Below, piece after piece: positions 1-6,733 of a stretch of 10,288 nucleotides of DNA; the first letter of the stretch is position 1; the number at the start of each line of letters is the position of its first letter. The stretch spans positions 1 to 10,288 of the forward strand of contig JBCDIQ010000203.1 of NCBI GenBank assembly GCA_039024295.1, given 5' to 3'. A program made the position numbers and the translations under genes. The DNA comes from JBCDIQ01 sp039024295. GTDB lineage: Bacteria; Bacteroidota; Bacteroidia; J057. The notes beneath the pieces are model-generated. The model was not told the origin of the DNA. It did no database searches and saw only the letters and a list, made by a program, of their open reading frames with translations.

Positions 1-150
1 CAAGGACGTGCGGTTCAGGAAACCTCTCAGCAAGCAACTGCTGGCGCGCAAACCGTGCGCATGAACACCGCCAATCTAGCCACTGGGCAGTATGTCCTGC
101 GCATCCAGACAGGTGATGCTATGTGGAGCGGGAAGGTGGTGAAGAGATAA
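1..150 (+). CDS. C-terminal end of a type IX secretion system substrate (partial, 5' end outside window)
   Basis: The last 49 residues of a plus-strand protein are present, ending in TAA at 148-150. The tail contains LATGQYVLRIQTGD followed by a Gly-Lys-Val-Val-Lys-Arg end. This is the usual form of the type A C-terminal sorting domain (Por secretion system tail), in which a 'L..G.Y.v.i' strand is followed by a short turn and a basic 'K.vk' terminus. In this family the domain takes the protein across the outer membrane through the type IX machinery and is removed on export, often with attachment of the product to the surface. The passenger domain lies upstream of the window, so its function cannot be given. 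The gene converges on rpe. The assignment to the sorting domain is firm; everything about the cargo is unknown. Confidence 0.85.
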   Translation, partial: QGRAVQETSQQATAGAQTVRMNTANLATGQYVLRIQTGDAMWSGKVVKR

Positions 151-265
151 AATCCTGGTTATCAGTTGTCGGTGTCCAGTTTTTCCCGCTTCGCGGGATT
201 TCGCTTCGCTCAACAGTTTTCGGTGTTCAGTTTTCAGAATTTGAACCTTGGTTCCCATCATTATT
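151..265. repeat. Intergenic repeat region with two TCGGTGTYCAGTTTT units and a short GC-rich hairpin
   Basis: After the stop of the secreted protein, the unit TCGGTGTCCAGTTTT lies at 169-183 and TCGGTGTTCAGTTTT at 220-234. Between them is a small perfect hairpin, CCCGC-ttc-GCGGG, at 185-197, followed by a TTTCGCTTCGCT stretch. The hairpin has no T-run on its 3' side on either strand, so it is not a convincing terminator. Two related units lie far away at 4651-4679, which suggests a dispersed non-coding repeat rather than a local accident. Function is unknown. Confidence 0.5.
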
Positions 266-300
266 AGCGAGGGCGTTTCTGACCCTTCGCTATTGTTTTA
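266..300 (+). terminator. Possible terminator for the secreted-protein gene
   Basis: AGCGAGGG at 266-273 pairs with CCCTTCGCT at 283-291, with one bulged T, around a 9-nt loop. The stem is followed by ATTGTTTTA (292-300), a moderate T-rich tract in the plus direction. It overlaps the stop codon of rpe at 298-300. Since the two genes converge here, the hairpin could act on both, but the minus-side tract (AATAATG) is poor. Confidence 0.4.
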
Positions 301-969
301 CACGTCACGTGCTACGGGTTCTAACCCTTTCAGTTTTTGAATGGTAGCCTTAGGGTCATCGGCACCAAACACAAAGCTTCCAGCAACCAGCACATCTGCT
401 CCTGCTTGCAAGAGTGCTGGAGCGTTATCCGACTTTACGCCGCCATCAATTTGAATTCGGGTGGAAGTCCCTTTTTCCTGGATCATCTGCCGTAACCGAC
501 GGACACGGTCATAGGTGTAAGGAATAAACTTTTGTCCGCCATACCCAGGGTTCACGGACATGATACAGACCACATCCAATAGGGGCAGCACCTCCCACAG
601 GGTTTCCAAAGGGGTAGCAGGATTAATGGCTGCACCGGCTTTCATGCCCAGTTCGCGAATTGCATTCAGGGTTCGATCCAAATGGGTGCAGGCCTCTACG
701 TGTACGCTTAAGGACCAGGTTCCCACTTCTGCAAATGCCTCCAGGTATCTGTCCGGCTCCACAATCATGGCATGTACATCCAGCGGTTTGGTCGCAGCTG
801 CGTTGACCGCCTTTAGGATTGGAAATCCAAAAGAGATGTTTGGAACAAACTTGCCATCCATGACATCACAGTGAATCCAATCTGCATCGGAATCATTGAG
901 TAAATCAATGGCAGCTCCTAAATGAGCAAAATCCGCAGCTAAAATCGAAGGGGCAATGAGGTGAGACAT
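298..969 (-). CDS. rpe: Ribulose-phosphate 3-epimerase
   Basis: This enzyme interconverts D-ribulose 5-phosphate and D-xylulose 5-phosphate in the cytoplasmic pentose phosphate pathway. The 223-residue product is full length for this TIM-barrel family. It starts with the family's IAPSILAADF segment (5-14). It carries HCDVMDGKFVPN (33-44), DVHAM (64-68), MSVNPGYGGQKF (137-148), IDGGV (174-178) and AGSFVFG (196-202). His33, Asp35, His66 and Asp175 are the expected metal and catalytic residues. I chose the ATG at 969 because the protein then begins directly at the conserved barrel strand; a TTG two codons upstream (975) is in frame but less likely. The gene is last in the minus-strand run, 67 bp after the PASTA gene, and may have its own promoter in that gap. 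Its 3' end converges on the secreted-protein gene. Confidence 0.97.
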   Translation of the reverse strand: MSHLIAPSILAADFAHLGAAIDLLNDSDADWIHCDVMDGKFVPNISFGFPILKAVNAAATKPLDVHAMIVEPDRYLEAFAEVGTWSLSVHVEACTHLDRTLNAIRELGMKAGAAINPATPLETLWEVLPLLDVVCIMSVNPGYGGQKFIPYTYDRVRRLRQMIQEKGTSTRIQIDGGVKSDNAPALLQAGADVLVAGSFVFGADDPKATIQKLKGLEPVARDV

Positions 970-990
970 AATCAATCAAGAATATGCCTG

Positions 991-998
991 CAAAATTA
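991..998 (-). promoter_or_regulatory. Candidate -7 element upstream of rpe
   Basis: The minus strand reads TAATTTTG here, an exact match to the Bacteroidota -7 consensus TAnnTTTG, 21 bp before the rpe ATG. This would give a 5' leader of about 15 nt. I see no clear -33 TTTG at the usual distance, so the call rests on the -7 match alone. Confidence 0.3.
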
Positions 999-1036
999 CT
1001 GGAAGTTTTTGGTTATTCCTTCTCTTAAGAAGTTGC

Positions 1037-1861
1037 CTATCCTCCCAAGACCGATTTGTCTGTGGCTTCTTCGACTTCCACCCCTTCATTGGAGACCGGT
1101 TCTTCTCCATTGATGAATAAATCTATGGCCTCACCAGGTTGCAGGGAGTCTCCTAAAATGGGCGGAGGGCTCTGGCGGTATACACGCCCTTCGGAACCAG
1201 GGGCCCCTCCCCCGGGACGGTAATAGGCCACGCCAACCAGGTCCAGCTTACGCAGTTCATCCAACGCTTCTCCATAGGTTAGGCCCATGAGATTAGGAAT
1301 TTGCAGGCGGGTAGTACGTTTTCCTTCACTCACAATCAGATCGATACCGATCCCTTGTGGTAATTCTTTCCCCGTACGGATACGCTTGCCTTTATAGCTC
1401 ATTTCCAGCACCGTATTCTTATCAGTGAAATCAGGGCGAGTAATCACCTGGCCTACCTTCAGCTTCCAGCTCTCTAATTTTGTTTTGGCCTGATATAATG
1501 AAAGGTTCTCCACATTGGGAAGGCGTACCATCGGAGGGGTCCGTTTCTGGATGGTCAGGAATACCTTCCGATCAGGCTTCACCCGGCTCATGGGAACAGG
1601 GTACTGTGAAACGACCGTCATTGGAGGGAGGTTCTCCTGGTAAACAGAGTCTCGCTGCTCAGCACGTAAGCCTGCTGACTCCAGTTCAGAGATGGCTTGC
1701 TCTACCGGCAATTTATTTACATCAGGCACCAACACACTCTCTCCATGTCGTGTGTACATGGGTAAAAACACAAAAAACACCAGTAAATATCCGATGACGC
1801 CCAAAGCCAACAGGCCCAAAAGCGTAAACAAAAATTCTCGGCTAATAAAGTATCGCAACAT
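1037..1861 (-). CDS. Membrane-anchored protein with three PASTA domains
   Basis: The 274-residue protein has a short N-terminal cytoplasmic end and one hydrophobic helix at about 11-34. The rest is presumably periplasmic. It folds into three consecutive PASTA repeats at roughly 41-106, 110-178 and 185-252. Each begins with a V/L-P-(D/N)-(V/L) strand (VPDV 45-48, LPNV 114-117, IPNL 188-191) and ends in a 'v.l.v' strand, as is usual. A Gly/Pro-rich loop (PGGGAPG, 216-222) lies in the third repeat, and the tail from 253 is acidic. PASTA domains bind peptidoglycan or muropeptides in other families, usually on Ser/Thr kinases or penicillin-binding proteins. Here there is no kinase or transpeptidase domain, a form common in Bacteroidota. 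A role in sensing or organising the cell wall is inference. The start is the ATG at 1861, immediately before the membrane helix. Confidence 0.88.
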   Translation of the reverse strand: MLRYFISREFLFTLLGLLALGVIGYLLVFFVFLPMYTRHGESVLVPDVNKLPVEQAISELESAGLRAEQRDSVYQENLPPMTVVSQYPVPMSRVKPDRKVFLTIQKRTPPMVRLPNVENLSLYQAKTKLESWKLKVGQVITRPDFTDKNTVLEMSYKGKRIRTGKELPQGIGIDLIVSEGKRTTRLQIPNLMGLTYGEALDELRKLDLVGVAYYRPGGGAPGSEGRVYRQSPPPILGDSLQPGEAIDLFINGEEPVSNEGVEVEEATDKSVLGG

Positions 1862-1927
1862 GGTGATAGAGATGTGTTTTCAGATTTTATCGGAGAACTG
1901 GCAAGCTTGTCTAATTAACGTTAGCTG

Positions 1928-1944
1928 GTAATTTACACAATTAC
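1928..1944. repeat. Small inverted repeat in the argS-PASTA gap
   Basis: GTAATT-tacac-AATTAC is a perfect 6-bp inverted repeat with a 5-nt centre. It lies 19 bp after the argS stop and 67 bp before the PASTA start. It has no T-run, so it is a weak terminator candidate. It could equally be an AT-rich regulator-binding site or chance. Confidence 0.3.
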
Positions 1945-1962
1945 GTTGACTTGACTTTCATG

Positions 1963-3753
1963 TTACATCCTATCAGGCACGGAAATCCCCAACAGGGTCA
2001 TTGCTGCCTGGATTACACGGCCGGCAAAAGAGGAAAGGGCCAGTCGCTGAGAACTCGTCCCTGGCATATCAGATTGAATCACCTTGCAGCTTCGATGAAA
2101 CCGATTGTAATCTTTCGCCAGTTCATATACATAGTTCGCGATGAGTGCAGGGCTGTAATTGTCAGCTGCATCCTTCAAAACATTGGGGTATTGAAAAATG
2201 CGTTGAAGCAAGGCCCGCTCCGTCTCATGCAAGCTTTCCTCTGCCTGCGTATCAATGGTAAAAGGAGCAATGTCGCCTGCCTTTCTTTCAATGCCCCGCA
2301 TACGCGCGTAGGAGTACTGTACAAAGGGACCTGTATGTCCTTTCAAATCCAGAGATTCTTCCGGATCGAAGACCATGCCTTTCTTGGGGTCTACCTTCAG
2401 CAAAAAGAATTTAATCGCCCCCAGTGCAAGCGTATCATATAATTTTTCCAGCTCCGCTTCTTCCAGTCCTTCAATTTTTCCGAGTTCGCTCGTTGCAACT
2501 TCAACTGCAGATCGCACTTCTTCCACCAAGTCATCAGCCTCCACAACGGTGCCTTCGCGGGACTTCATTCTCCCATCTGGCAACTCAACGATTCCGTAAG
2601 AAAGGTGAAACAAGTTGCTTGCGTAGGATTTCCCCAACATCTTGAGCACTTCAAACAGTACTTTGAAGTGATGGTTCTGCTCATTGCCGACCACATAAAT
2701 TGATCGTTGCAGTTCAAAATCCTTTTCTTTGTGCTCGGCTGTTGCCAGGTCTTGGGTGATGTACAAACTGGTACCGTTAGACCGGAGTAAGAGCTTGTCA
2801 TCCATGCCGGCAGCCTCTAAATTCACCCATACAGAACCGTCCTCTTTTTGATAAAAATGGCCAGCCTTTAAGCCATCCTCTACAATATCTTTTCCTTCCT
2901 TATACAGGTCTGACTCGTAGTAATACTTCTCAAACCGGATTCCAAGCCGTTCAAAAGTTTTACGGTGCGCCTCGTATACATACGCATTCATCTTTTGCCA
3001 GAGCCGTCTCACTTCTTCGTCCTCATTTTCCCACTTAACCAGCATTTCATTTATTCCGGTGGTGGTGGGGACGCTCTTTTCCGCAACTTCTTCTGTCGCA
3101 CCGGTAGCCATCATTTGCTCTACTTCCTTTCGGTGCATTTGGGCATACTCCACATAGTAGTCTCCCACGAACACATCGCCTTTTTTACCAGTCGACTCAG
3201 GGGTGTCCTGCCTGTTTTGCTGTTCCCAAGCATACATCGACTTACAAATAGCTGTTCCCCGGTCGTTGTATAAGCAAACCGGATGGGTTTCATAGCCATT
3301 GGCTTTCAATATCTCGGTCAGGGAATAGCCTAAGAAAATATTGCGCAGATGTCCCAAATGGAGGGGTTTGTTGGTATTTGGAGAGCAATACTCAACCACT
3401 GCCGTGGTGCCTGCACCTTCCGTTCGGAACAACACCTCATCACTTTTCTGGTAGCGCGCCAAAAATTCTCGCCAAAAATTGTCCTCCAGGGTCAGGTTCA
3501 GAAAACCTTTGACAACATTAAAATCGCAAACATGAGGATGGCTCTCTTTCAGTGCCTTTCCTATAGCTTCTGCAACTTCAGGAGGCTTACCAAGTCTGTA
3601 TCTGGAAAGGGGAAACACCACCAGGGTGAAATCTCCTTCAAAATCTTTGCGGGTTTCCTGTACAGGGATACCCCCAGGGGGTACCTCCTGTCCATATAGC
3701 TCCTGGATTGCTGCGGAGGCAGCCGTTTGCAAATTGTGTGTGATGTCCAGCAT
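1963..3753 (-). CDS. argS: Arginyl-tRNA synthetase
   Basis: This class I synthetase charges tRNA-Arg with arginine in the cytoplasm. The 596-residue product is full length. It has an N-terminal Add1 tRNA-binding domain (about 1-110). The catalytic Rossmann core has the HIGH motif as HLGH (132-135) within SPNTNKPLHLGHLRN. The KMSKS-equivalent loop is RMKSREGTVV (about 395-404), a form seen in Bacteroidota ArgS. The C-terminal DALR anticodon-binding domain ends in GISVPDRM. A lysine/glutamate-rich insert at about 178-250 separates the halves of the core. I prefer the ATG at 3753, because MLDITHNLQ matches the usual start; a TTG three codons upstream (3762) is in frame. The 136-bp upstream gap separates it from the degenerate P-loop gene and probably holds its promoter, though I found no good -7 match there. 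Confidence 0.97.
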   Translation of the reverse strand: MLDITHNLQTAASAAIQELYGQEVPPGGIPVQETRKDFEGDFTLVVFPLSRYRLGKPPEVAEAIGKALKESHPHVCDFNVVKGFLNLTLEDNFWREFLARYQKSDEVLFRTEGAGTTAVVEYCSPNTNKPLHLGHLRNIFLGYSLTEILKANGYETHPVCLYNDRGTAICKSMYAWEQQNRQDTPESTGKKGDVFVGDYYVEYAQMHRKEVEQMMATGATEEVAEKSVPTTTGINEMLVKWENEDEEVRRLWQKMNAYVYEAHRKTFERLGIRFEKYYYESDLYKEGKDIVEDGLKAGHFYQKEDGSVWVNLEAAGMDDKLLLRSNGTSLYITQDLATAEHKEKDFELQRSIYVVGNEQNHHFKVLFEVLKMLGKSYASNLFHLSYGIVELPDGRMKSREGTVVEADDLVEEVRSAVEVATSELGKIEGLEEAELEKLYDTLALGAIKFFLLKVDPKKGMVFDPEESLDLKGHTGPFVQYSYARMRGIERKAGDIAPFTIDTQAEESLHETERALLQRIFQYPNVLKDAADNYSPALIANYVYELAKDYNRFHRSCKVIQSDMPGTSSQRLALSSFAGRVIQAAMTLLGISVPDRM

Positions 3754-3833
3754 GGCAGGCAAAAATAAGAAACTAGGACTTCATTTCAGCTTTTTTTGAA
3801 GATATAAAAACATTTATATATGATTTGAGTTAT

Positions 3834-3907
3834 ATGTCTGGTAACATGACGCAATTCATCATTGTGTAACACGCAGTAGCATTCCCCAGCTACTGCGTCT
3901 TTTTTTT
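3834..3907 (+). ncRNA. Candidate short plus-strand transcript ending in an orphan terminator
   Basis: A TTTG at 3795-3798 is followed by TATATATG at 3815-3822 (one mismatch to TAnnTTTG) and by a TA-N3-TTTG at 3819-3827, a plausible Bacteroidota-type promoter. Downstream come two hairpins: ACGCAAT-tcatc-ATTGTGT (3849-3867, one G-U pair) and the perfect 10-bp terminator stem at 3871-3898 with eight Ts. Together they would define an RNA of about 70 nt. The same segment contains an 11-codon frame starting MSGN (3834-3869), so it could be a tiny gene instead. No homologue is recognised; the start is a guess, the 3' end is well supported. Confidence 0.3.
3871..3907 (+). terminator. Strong intrinsic terminator, plus orientation
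   Basis: ACGCAGTAGC (3871-3880) and GCTACTGCGT (3889-3898) form a perfect 10-bp stem around an 8-nt loop, followed by C and eight Ts (3900-3907). The T-run makes it act on plus-strand transcription, yet both annotated neighbours are on the minus strand. On the minus strand the A-run precedes the stem and nothing U-rich follows, so it would be a poor terminator for the gene whose 3' end it overlaps (stop TAG at 3890-3892). Confidence 0.75.
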
Positions 3908-4639
3908 GCTCCAACCCGAAAAAAGGCGTTTCCACCAAGGCATTTGGACCTTTCTTTCCGGTGTATCCAGTTGCTGAGATTCGTCGAACTGTTTCCTAAG
4001 TTCCAGTAAACGAGCAGCGGAAGGAGGTTCCTTAAGGTGACGTAATTCCTTCTTCAGGAAGTTCAAAAGCTGATAAGGCCTCACATGCCGATACACTTCA
4101 TTCGTCAGCAGGCTGTGATCCCCTATCCTAGGCAGGCTCCTTTCCAACTCCTGCTTGATTCGGGTATAGGAAAGTGGCGGAAGTCGCATTTCCTGGTAGC
4201 CTTTTAGGTTAAGTGCTGACCGATTAGCAAAACCTTCGGTAAAAAAAGCTACACGCGCATTGTTGGCTTTCCGAATCATCTGGTAGAAATCGGAATCTAC
4301 CGCTTGTTGTTCCACCAACCTTTCTATGGCTTGGACAGGATCGGAAATTAGCAACCAGCTTTTGGAAGGCAGTTGTTTCAATGCATCCTCAATAGAAGGT
4401 TGCTCCTCCATTTTCAACTGCTCACAAATTAGTTCGAGTAGAGCTTTGTGGCTACCTACTGGTTCCATCCGCAACTGAAATACTTCCTGCTCTTCTTCTG
4501 AAAGCAGGGCAAGGTCTTCCAGCAACCGTTGGCCTCCTTGTCCCTCTGTCCCAATTAGCAGAACTGAGCGCCCTGTTCGCAACCGCTGCGCGATTTTTTC
4601 GGTGAAAGCTGGACGAAGTAAGTGGGTTTGGGGGGACAT
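3890..4639 (-). CDS. Degenerate P-loop (AAA/STAND-like) protein of unknown function
   Basis: I do not recognise this 249-residue protein as a named family. Its first half resembles a small AAA/STAND-type ATPase. A strand SVLLIG (25-30) leads into GTEGQGGQ (30-37), where a Walker A would have GxxGxGK(S/T), so the essential Lys and Ser/Thr are replaced by Gly and Gln. WLLISD (95-100) sits where Walker B is expected, and VAFFTEG (130-136) looks like the sensor-1 strand. The second half is helical and charged, and the protein ends in a basic tail containing WWKRLFSGWSKKK (about 235-247) that could touch a membrane surface. ATP hydrolysis therefore seems unlikely; a scaffold or regulatory role is inference. 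The start is the ATG at 4639. It lies 74 bp after the glycosyltransferase gene, and the last codons cross an opposite-strand terminator. Confidence 0.7.
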   Translation of the reverse strand: MSPQTHLLRPAFTEKIAQRLRTGRSVLLIGTEGQGGQRLLEDLALLSEEEQEVFQLRMEPVGSHKALLELICEQLKMEEQPSIEDALKQLPSKSWLLISDPVQAIERLVEQQAVDSDFYQMIRKANNARVAFFTEGFANRSALNLKGYQEMRLPPLSYTRIKQELERSLPRIGDHSLLTNEVYRHVRPYQLLNFLKKELRHLKEPPSAARLLELRKQFDESQQLDTPERKVQMPWWKRLFSGWSKKKTQ

Positions 4640-4650
4640 GTGAGTAGTTT

Positions 4651-4679
4651 TCGGTTTACAGTGCTCGGTTTACAGTTTT
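4651..4679. repeat. Tandem TCGGTTTACAGT repeat
   Basis: TCGGTTTACAGT occurs at 4651-4662 and again at 4665-4676, a perfect 12-bp direct repeat with a 2-bp spacer, followed by a T-run. It lies just upstream of the degenerate P-loop gene and shares the pattern TCGGTKTNCAGT with the units at 169-183 and 220-234. No function is known to me; it could influence transcription between the two minus-strand genes. Confidence 0.55.
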
Positions 4680-4713
4680 TACCGGTGATCGGGGCTTAAT
4701 CGTTTTCTGTTGG

Positions 4714-6666
4714 TTAGGTGCCAATGTACCTCCATGAGCGGAAGACAATTTCTGCGTCCAGCTCCCAGGAGTAGGTTTTGGCGTAGAACTCGTCAAGCGG
4801 TGCTGCATTGAGTTGCTGACCATTATCACTGCCCAGTCGGTTTCGCATGGTTAATAGTCCGGGTTTTAATGGTGGGAGTCCAGCTGGATTGGCTTCTATA
4901 TAGCCTACCAAATGACGTTGCCCAAAAAGAGCTTGTAACATGCATTCGAAGGCTTTGCCGGGACGTTTGTATCGATAAAAAAGGAGGGGAAAACTTAATA
5001 GCAGCCCCAGGCCGCTTATCCAATCAAACACCTTCTTTTGTGTTCGCCTTCTGAAGGTTGCCAAGGCGTAACTTTTCCTTTTTTGATGAACAGGCGCATA
5101 CACCTCCTGAGAGCCAATGACAAAGTTGGCACCGGGTGGCCTAATTTTCATCTCTACGCCGGTAGGTGCTAGTTCTTCTATTGTTCGAATAATGGTAGAA
5201 TTTCCCAAGGAATCGGCATCAAATACAATTTCCGAAGCTCGATAATGGGTAATTACAACTTCACTTTGACCCAATGTTCCCAACCAGGGATCTGGTCCAC
5301 CGGGAGCTTTAGGACAAATGACTCCCACTATTTCTGCAGAAAAGCCCACCTCATTCCTTAACATTTTGGCCAACCTTAACACGCCGTTTTCATCTCCCGC
5401 CAGAATCACACGCTTATGCCGAGCTTCGGTAAAAAAGAAATTTCCCTTCTCTTTCAAATGCACAAGCCCCCGGGTACTGATGGCCATGATGAGGGTAAAA
5501 ATGGAGGAAAGCCCCACGATGGCGCGGGAGAAGTTGATTTCAGGTACCACGTAGCTAACCGTCGCAATGGCCACAAAGCCCCAAAAAGTAGCCATAATGA
5601 GGGGCGGAATGCGAAAAGGACGTCTATACCCACCCGCCAAGCCCAGTAACCCCACAAATACCAGGGTATAAACCGGGGCGGCAACCTGGTCAAAGGACTC
5701 AGGGTAGCTTCCCCCTTCAATATATCGGACATAATGCTCCCAGTAGGCCTTTATTCCCTGAATGATTGCATAAATGAGGCCTGCCTCGATCATGGGAAAG
5801 CCTAATTTTTTCACGCCCCGCCGAAGCACTGCCAGGAAAGCCCTGAGGTACACGGCCAGTTTGATGAAGAAGATGAATAGCTGCTGGTTCCTGCCTCCAA
5901 AGTGCTTCTTCGCAAAAATGATCATCGCCTGATAAAAAACCTTCACATAGTTCAGGCTTCCTTTCTTGGTGCTTTCTCCTTTGTAGTGAATGATGCGGGT
6001 ATCTGCAAGGTAATGGTTGTGCCAGCCCGCCTGGATTACCCTGTATGACTGGTCGATATCTTCTCCGTACATGAAAAAGGTCTCATCTAGTCCACCAATT
6101 TTATCTACTACTTTTTTTCGCATCCACATGAATGCCCCTGAAAGAATTTCAATGGGATGATTCTCGTCCTTATCCAGGTAGGTCAGGTGGTACTGCCCAA
6201 AGGCTTTATTTTGGGGGAATAGAGCTGCAAGTCCAAAAATTTTGTAAAAAGATACTAGGGGTGTAGGCAGTGCCCGCTTGGATTCCGGTAAAAAGACTCC
6301 TTGCCCATCTAACATCTTTACGCCCAGTGCACCTGCAGATGGATTTGCCTCCATGAATTTCAGGCAAGTGGAAAAGGTGGTTTCCTCCACAACAGTATCT
6401 GGGTTCAAAAGCAGAATATGCGCTCCTTTTGCAATGGCAATTCCTTGGTTATTTGCCTTAGAAAACCCCGGATTGTCGTGATTCTCGATAAAGATGACGG
6501 TTTCCCCAAATTTACTGCGGATCATCTCCTGACTGCCATCAGAAGAGTTGTTGTCCACCACAATGACCTCTCCATCGATGCCTTCCAGTGCCCGCTTCAC
6601 GGAGATGATACATTGCTCCAAAAAGTAACGGACGTTGTAGTTGACAATGATGATGGAAAGCTGCAT
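4714..6666 (-). CDS. GT2 glycosyltransferase fused to a WcaJ-like sugar-transferase remnant
   Basis: The N-terminal 260 residues are a family 2 glycosyltransferase of the rhamnosyltransferase-like type. It has IIIVNYN (5-11), VVDNNSSDGS (36-45), NPGFSKANNQG (65-75), LLNPDTVV (86-93, the DxD-like nucleotide-sugar site) and DETFFMYGEDIDQSYR (194-209, with the acidic catalytic pair). From about 290 the protein looks like the N-terminal part of a polyprenyl-phosphate glycosylphosphotransferase: several membrane helices (about 293-313, 330-346, 355-374, 380-398), then a Rossmann-like CoA_binding_3-type domain (KRVILAGDENG, 418-428; ends near NFVIGSQEVY). The final 110 residues start like a bacterial sugar transferase (KKVFDWISGLGLLLSFPL, 544-561) and end like one (KPGLL near 601 and Y..TYSWELDAEIVFR, 628-643). 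The catalytic middle (FRQ/KFRTM and SLDELPQ motifs) is absent. The product probably builds cell-surface polysaccharide at the inner membrane. Start ATG at 6666, 67 bp after recR. Confidence 0.88.
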   Translation of the reverse strand: MQLSIIIVNYNVRYFLEQCIISVKRALEGIDGEVIVVDNNSSDGSQEMIRSKFGETVIFIENHDNPGFSKANNQGIAIAKGAHILLLNPDTVVEETTFSTCLKFMEANPSAGALGVKMLDGQGVFLPESKRALPTPLVSFYKIFGLAALFPQNKAFGQYHLTYLDKDENHPIEILSGAFMWMRKKVVDKIGGLDETFFMYGEDIDQSYRVIQAGWHNHYLADTRIIHYKGESTKKGSLNYVKVFYQAMIIFAKKHFGGRNQQLFIFFIKLAVYLRAFLAVLRRGVKKLGFPMIEAGLIYAIIQGIKAYWEHYVRYIEGGSYPESFDQVAAPVYTLVFVGLLGLAGGYRRPFRIPPLIMATFWGFVAIATVSYVVPEINFSRAIVGLSSIFTLIMAISTRGLVHLKEKGNFFFTEARHKRVILAGDENGVLRLAKMLRNEVGFSAEIVGVICPKAPGGPDPWLGTLGQSEVVITHYRASEIVFDADSLGNSTIIRTIEELAPTGVEMKIRPPGANFVIGSQEVYAPVHQKRKSYALATFRRRTQKKVFDWISGLGLLLSFPLLFYRYKRPGKAFECMLQALFGQRHLVGYIEANPAGLPPLKPGLLTMRNRLGSDNGQQLNAAPLDEFYAKTYSWELDAEIVFRSWRYIGT

Positions 6667-6733
6667 GAAATTGGGAGGGCTGATCTAGATAAGAGGAAAT
6701 CAGTCAACACTTACGAACAAGATCATAGCGTAA

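Noticed and set aside
185..197. GC-rich mini-hairpin considered as a terminator
   Set aside because: The stem is only 5 bp and the T-run is on the wrong side for the plus-strand gene that precedes it.
123..347. Plus-strand ORF of 74 codons at the left end
   Set aside because: It overlaps the sorting-domain gene in another frame, crosses the repeat region and runs into rpe; the low-complexity translation is not protein-like.
1951..2442. Plus-strand ORF of 163 codons opposite argS
   Set aside because: It lies inside the 3' part of a clearly conserved gene on the other strand and its translation has no family features; a shadow frame.
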